Positions 22,809 through 23,398 of a DNA stretch of 23,398 bases are shown here, piece by piece (position 1 is the first letter of the stretch; each line of letters begins with the position of its first letter). The notes below the pieces were generated by a model. The model was not told the origin of the DNA and did no database searches. It saw only the letters and a program-made list of their open reading frames with translations. The position numbers and the translations under genes were made by a program. This DNA comes from DATARH01 sp036264235 (lineage in GTDB: Bacteria; Pseudomonadota; Alphaproteobacteria; ATCC43930; CGMCC-115725), in contig DATARH010000106.1 in assembly GCA_036264235.1 (NCBI GenBank), positions 1 to 23,398 of the forward strand, given 5' to 3'.

Positions 22809-22839
22809 CCCGGGCACCGCTAACATGGGAATGCCCGGG
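22809..22839 (-). promoter_or_regulatory. Inverted repeat in the bkd leader
   Basis: CCCGGGCA and TGCCCGGG form an 8-bp perfect inverted repeat with a 15-base loop, ending 15 bases before the E1alpha start and right upstream of its ribosome site. It could be a leader hairpin or an operator for a bkd regulator; no regulator gene is in the window. The rest of the 116-bp spacer shows no clear promoter. Confidence 0.35.
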
Positions 22840-22910
22840 ATCGCGGCAACTGCTACACGCAATCGGCGACCAAAAGTTCCCCGATGCAGCCGGCGATTGG
22901 GCGGCATGGT

Positions 22911-23398
22911 TCAGAGCCGCAGCAGCAGGCTCGACAGCACGAGCATCGCGCCCGACGCGGTCAGCAGCCACAGGACGAGCCGTCGGAACCCGGCATCGCT
23001 GAACCGCTGGTACAGCCTGGCGCCGATCAGCGTCGGCACCAGCATCGCCGGCGCGACGATCGCGAACATCCACACCGCCGCGGCGTCGATCGTCCCGGTC
23101 GCGACATAGGCCGCCATGGTCACCGTTTGCATCACCAGGTTGAAGCTCTGGAACACCGCGCGCTGGGTGTCGCGGCTCCAGCCGCGCAACGCGCACCACA
23201 GCGTCGGCGCCGGGCCGGTCAGCCCGCCGAGGCCGCCCATGATCCCGCCGACCCAGCCGGCGCCGGCATCGGCCCACTTGCCGCCGCCGGTCACCTGCGG
23301 CAGCGACCGCGCCAGCAGCATCGTCGGGCACCAGACCAACAGGATGATCCCGATAGCGAGCTTGAAGCCGAGCGGGTCGATCACCCGCAGCAGCGCGA
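22911..23398 (-). CDS. TauE/SafE (TSUP) family transporter, C-terminal part
   Basis: The last 161 or so codons of a membrane transporter; the start lies beyond the right edge. The motif GGIMGGLGGLTGPAPTLW is the glycine-rich start of the second half-repeat of TSUP proteins (sulfite/organosulfonate exporter family). Four hydrophobic segments follow or flank it, including AVWMFAIVAPAMLVPTLIGA and the final LVLWLLTASGAMLVLSSLLL. The frame is open to the window end, so the apparent GTG near 23384 is probably internal. It is on the same strand as the bkd operon, 116 bp away, and is not obviously linked to it. The substrate is unknown. Confidence 0.85.
   Translation of the reverse strand, partial: ALLRVIDPLGFKLAIGIILLVWCPTMLLARSLPQVTGGGKWADAGAGWVGGIMGGLGGLTGPAPTLWCALRGWSRDTQRAVFQSFNLVMQTVTMAAYVATGTIDAAAVWMFAIVAPAMLVPTLIGARLYQRFSDAGFRRLVLWLLTASGAMLVLSSLLLRL

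Noticed and set aside
1..23398. tRNA or rRNA genes, CRISPR array, transposase or integrase
   Set aside because: Looked for on both strands; no cloverleaf-like sequence, regular direct-repeat array or transposase/integrase motif was seen.

Overview
The window is GC-rich and densely coded, with four-base stop/start overlaps (ATGA, GTGA) and no tRNA, rRNA, CRISPR or transposase gene that I can see. Gene types point to an alphaproteobacterium of rhizobial or rhodospirillal type: a PraR/PhrR-like XRE regulator, an HdeA-like periplasmic protein, a Bkd-type branched-chain 2-oxoacid dehydrogenase operon, and palindromic repeats of the CCCTCTCCCGCA type. Species cannot be fixed from the sequence alone.

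Layout. 1-4.1 kb (minus): the first codons of an amidohydrolase-like gene, a sugar-acid-type IlvD/Edd dehydratase coupled to it, then a Kef-type cation/proton antiporter with two C-terminal universal-stress domains, separated from the dehydratase by a strong hairpin. 4.5-4.9 kb (plus): a small XRE regulator with a perfect palindrome in its upstream region. 5.0-7.3 kb (minus): a three-gene operon of thiolase-like protein, DUF35 OB-fold/zinc-ribbon partner and class II aldolase. An HdeA-like gene (plus) sits between this operon and a class III CoA-transferase (minus), overlapping the latter tail to tail. 9.0-10.9 kb (plus): a TTG-started NTF2-like protein and a secreted protein ending in two Tudor/SH3-like modules.

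11.0-13.6 kb (plus) is a tight operon of an isopenicillin-N-synthase-like Fe(II) oxygenase, cobalt-type nitrile hydratase alpha and beta, and the nitrile hydratase accessory protein, with no amidase or nitrilase in the window. 13.85-14.65 kb (plus) is a two-gene cassette of a small membrane protein and a HEPN-like protein carrying an R-x4-H motif, flanked by hairpin- or repeat-bearing non-coding DNA. 14.8-17.0 kb (minus) is a large exported protein joining a carboxypeptidase-regulatory-like domain, a CxxCH cytochrome c domain and a beta-propeller.

17.1-22.8 kb (minus) is a complete branched-chain 2-oxoacid dehydrogenase operon in transcription order E1alpha, E1beta, a 64-residue membrane protein, E2, E3, HIT protein. 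The E2 linker carries an in-frame palindromic repeat element. The window ends inside a TauE/SafE (TSUP) transporter gene.

The parts most worth following up are the repeat inserted in E2, the cysteine-less thiolase/DUF35 pair (an Ltp2/ChsH2-like arrangement), the oxygenase-nitrile hydratase operon, the secreted tandem-Tudor protein, the HEPN/membrane pair and the small membrane protein embedded in the bkd operon. No single obviously new multi-gene system stands out; these are candidates.
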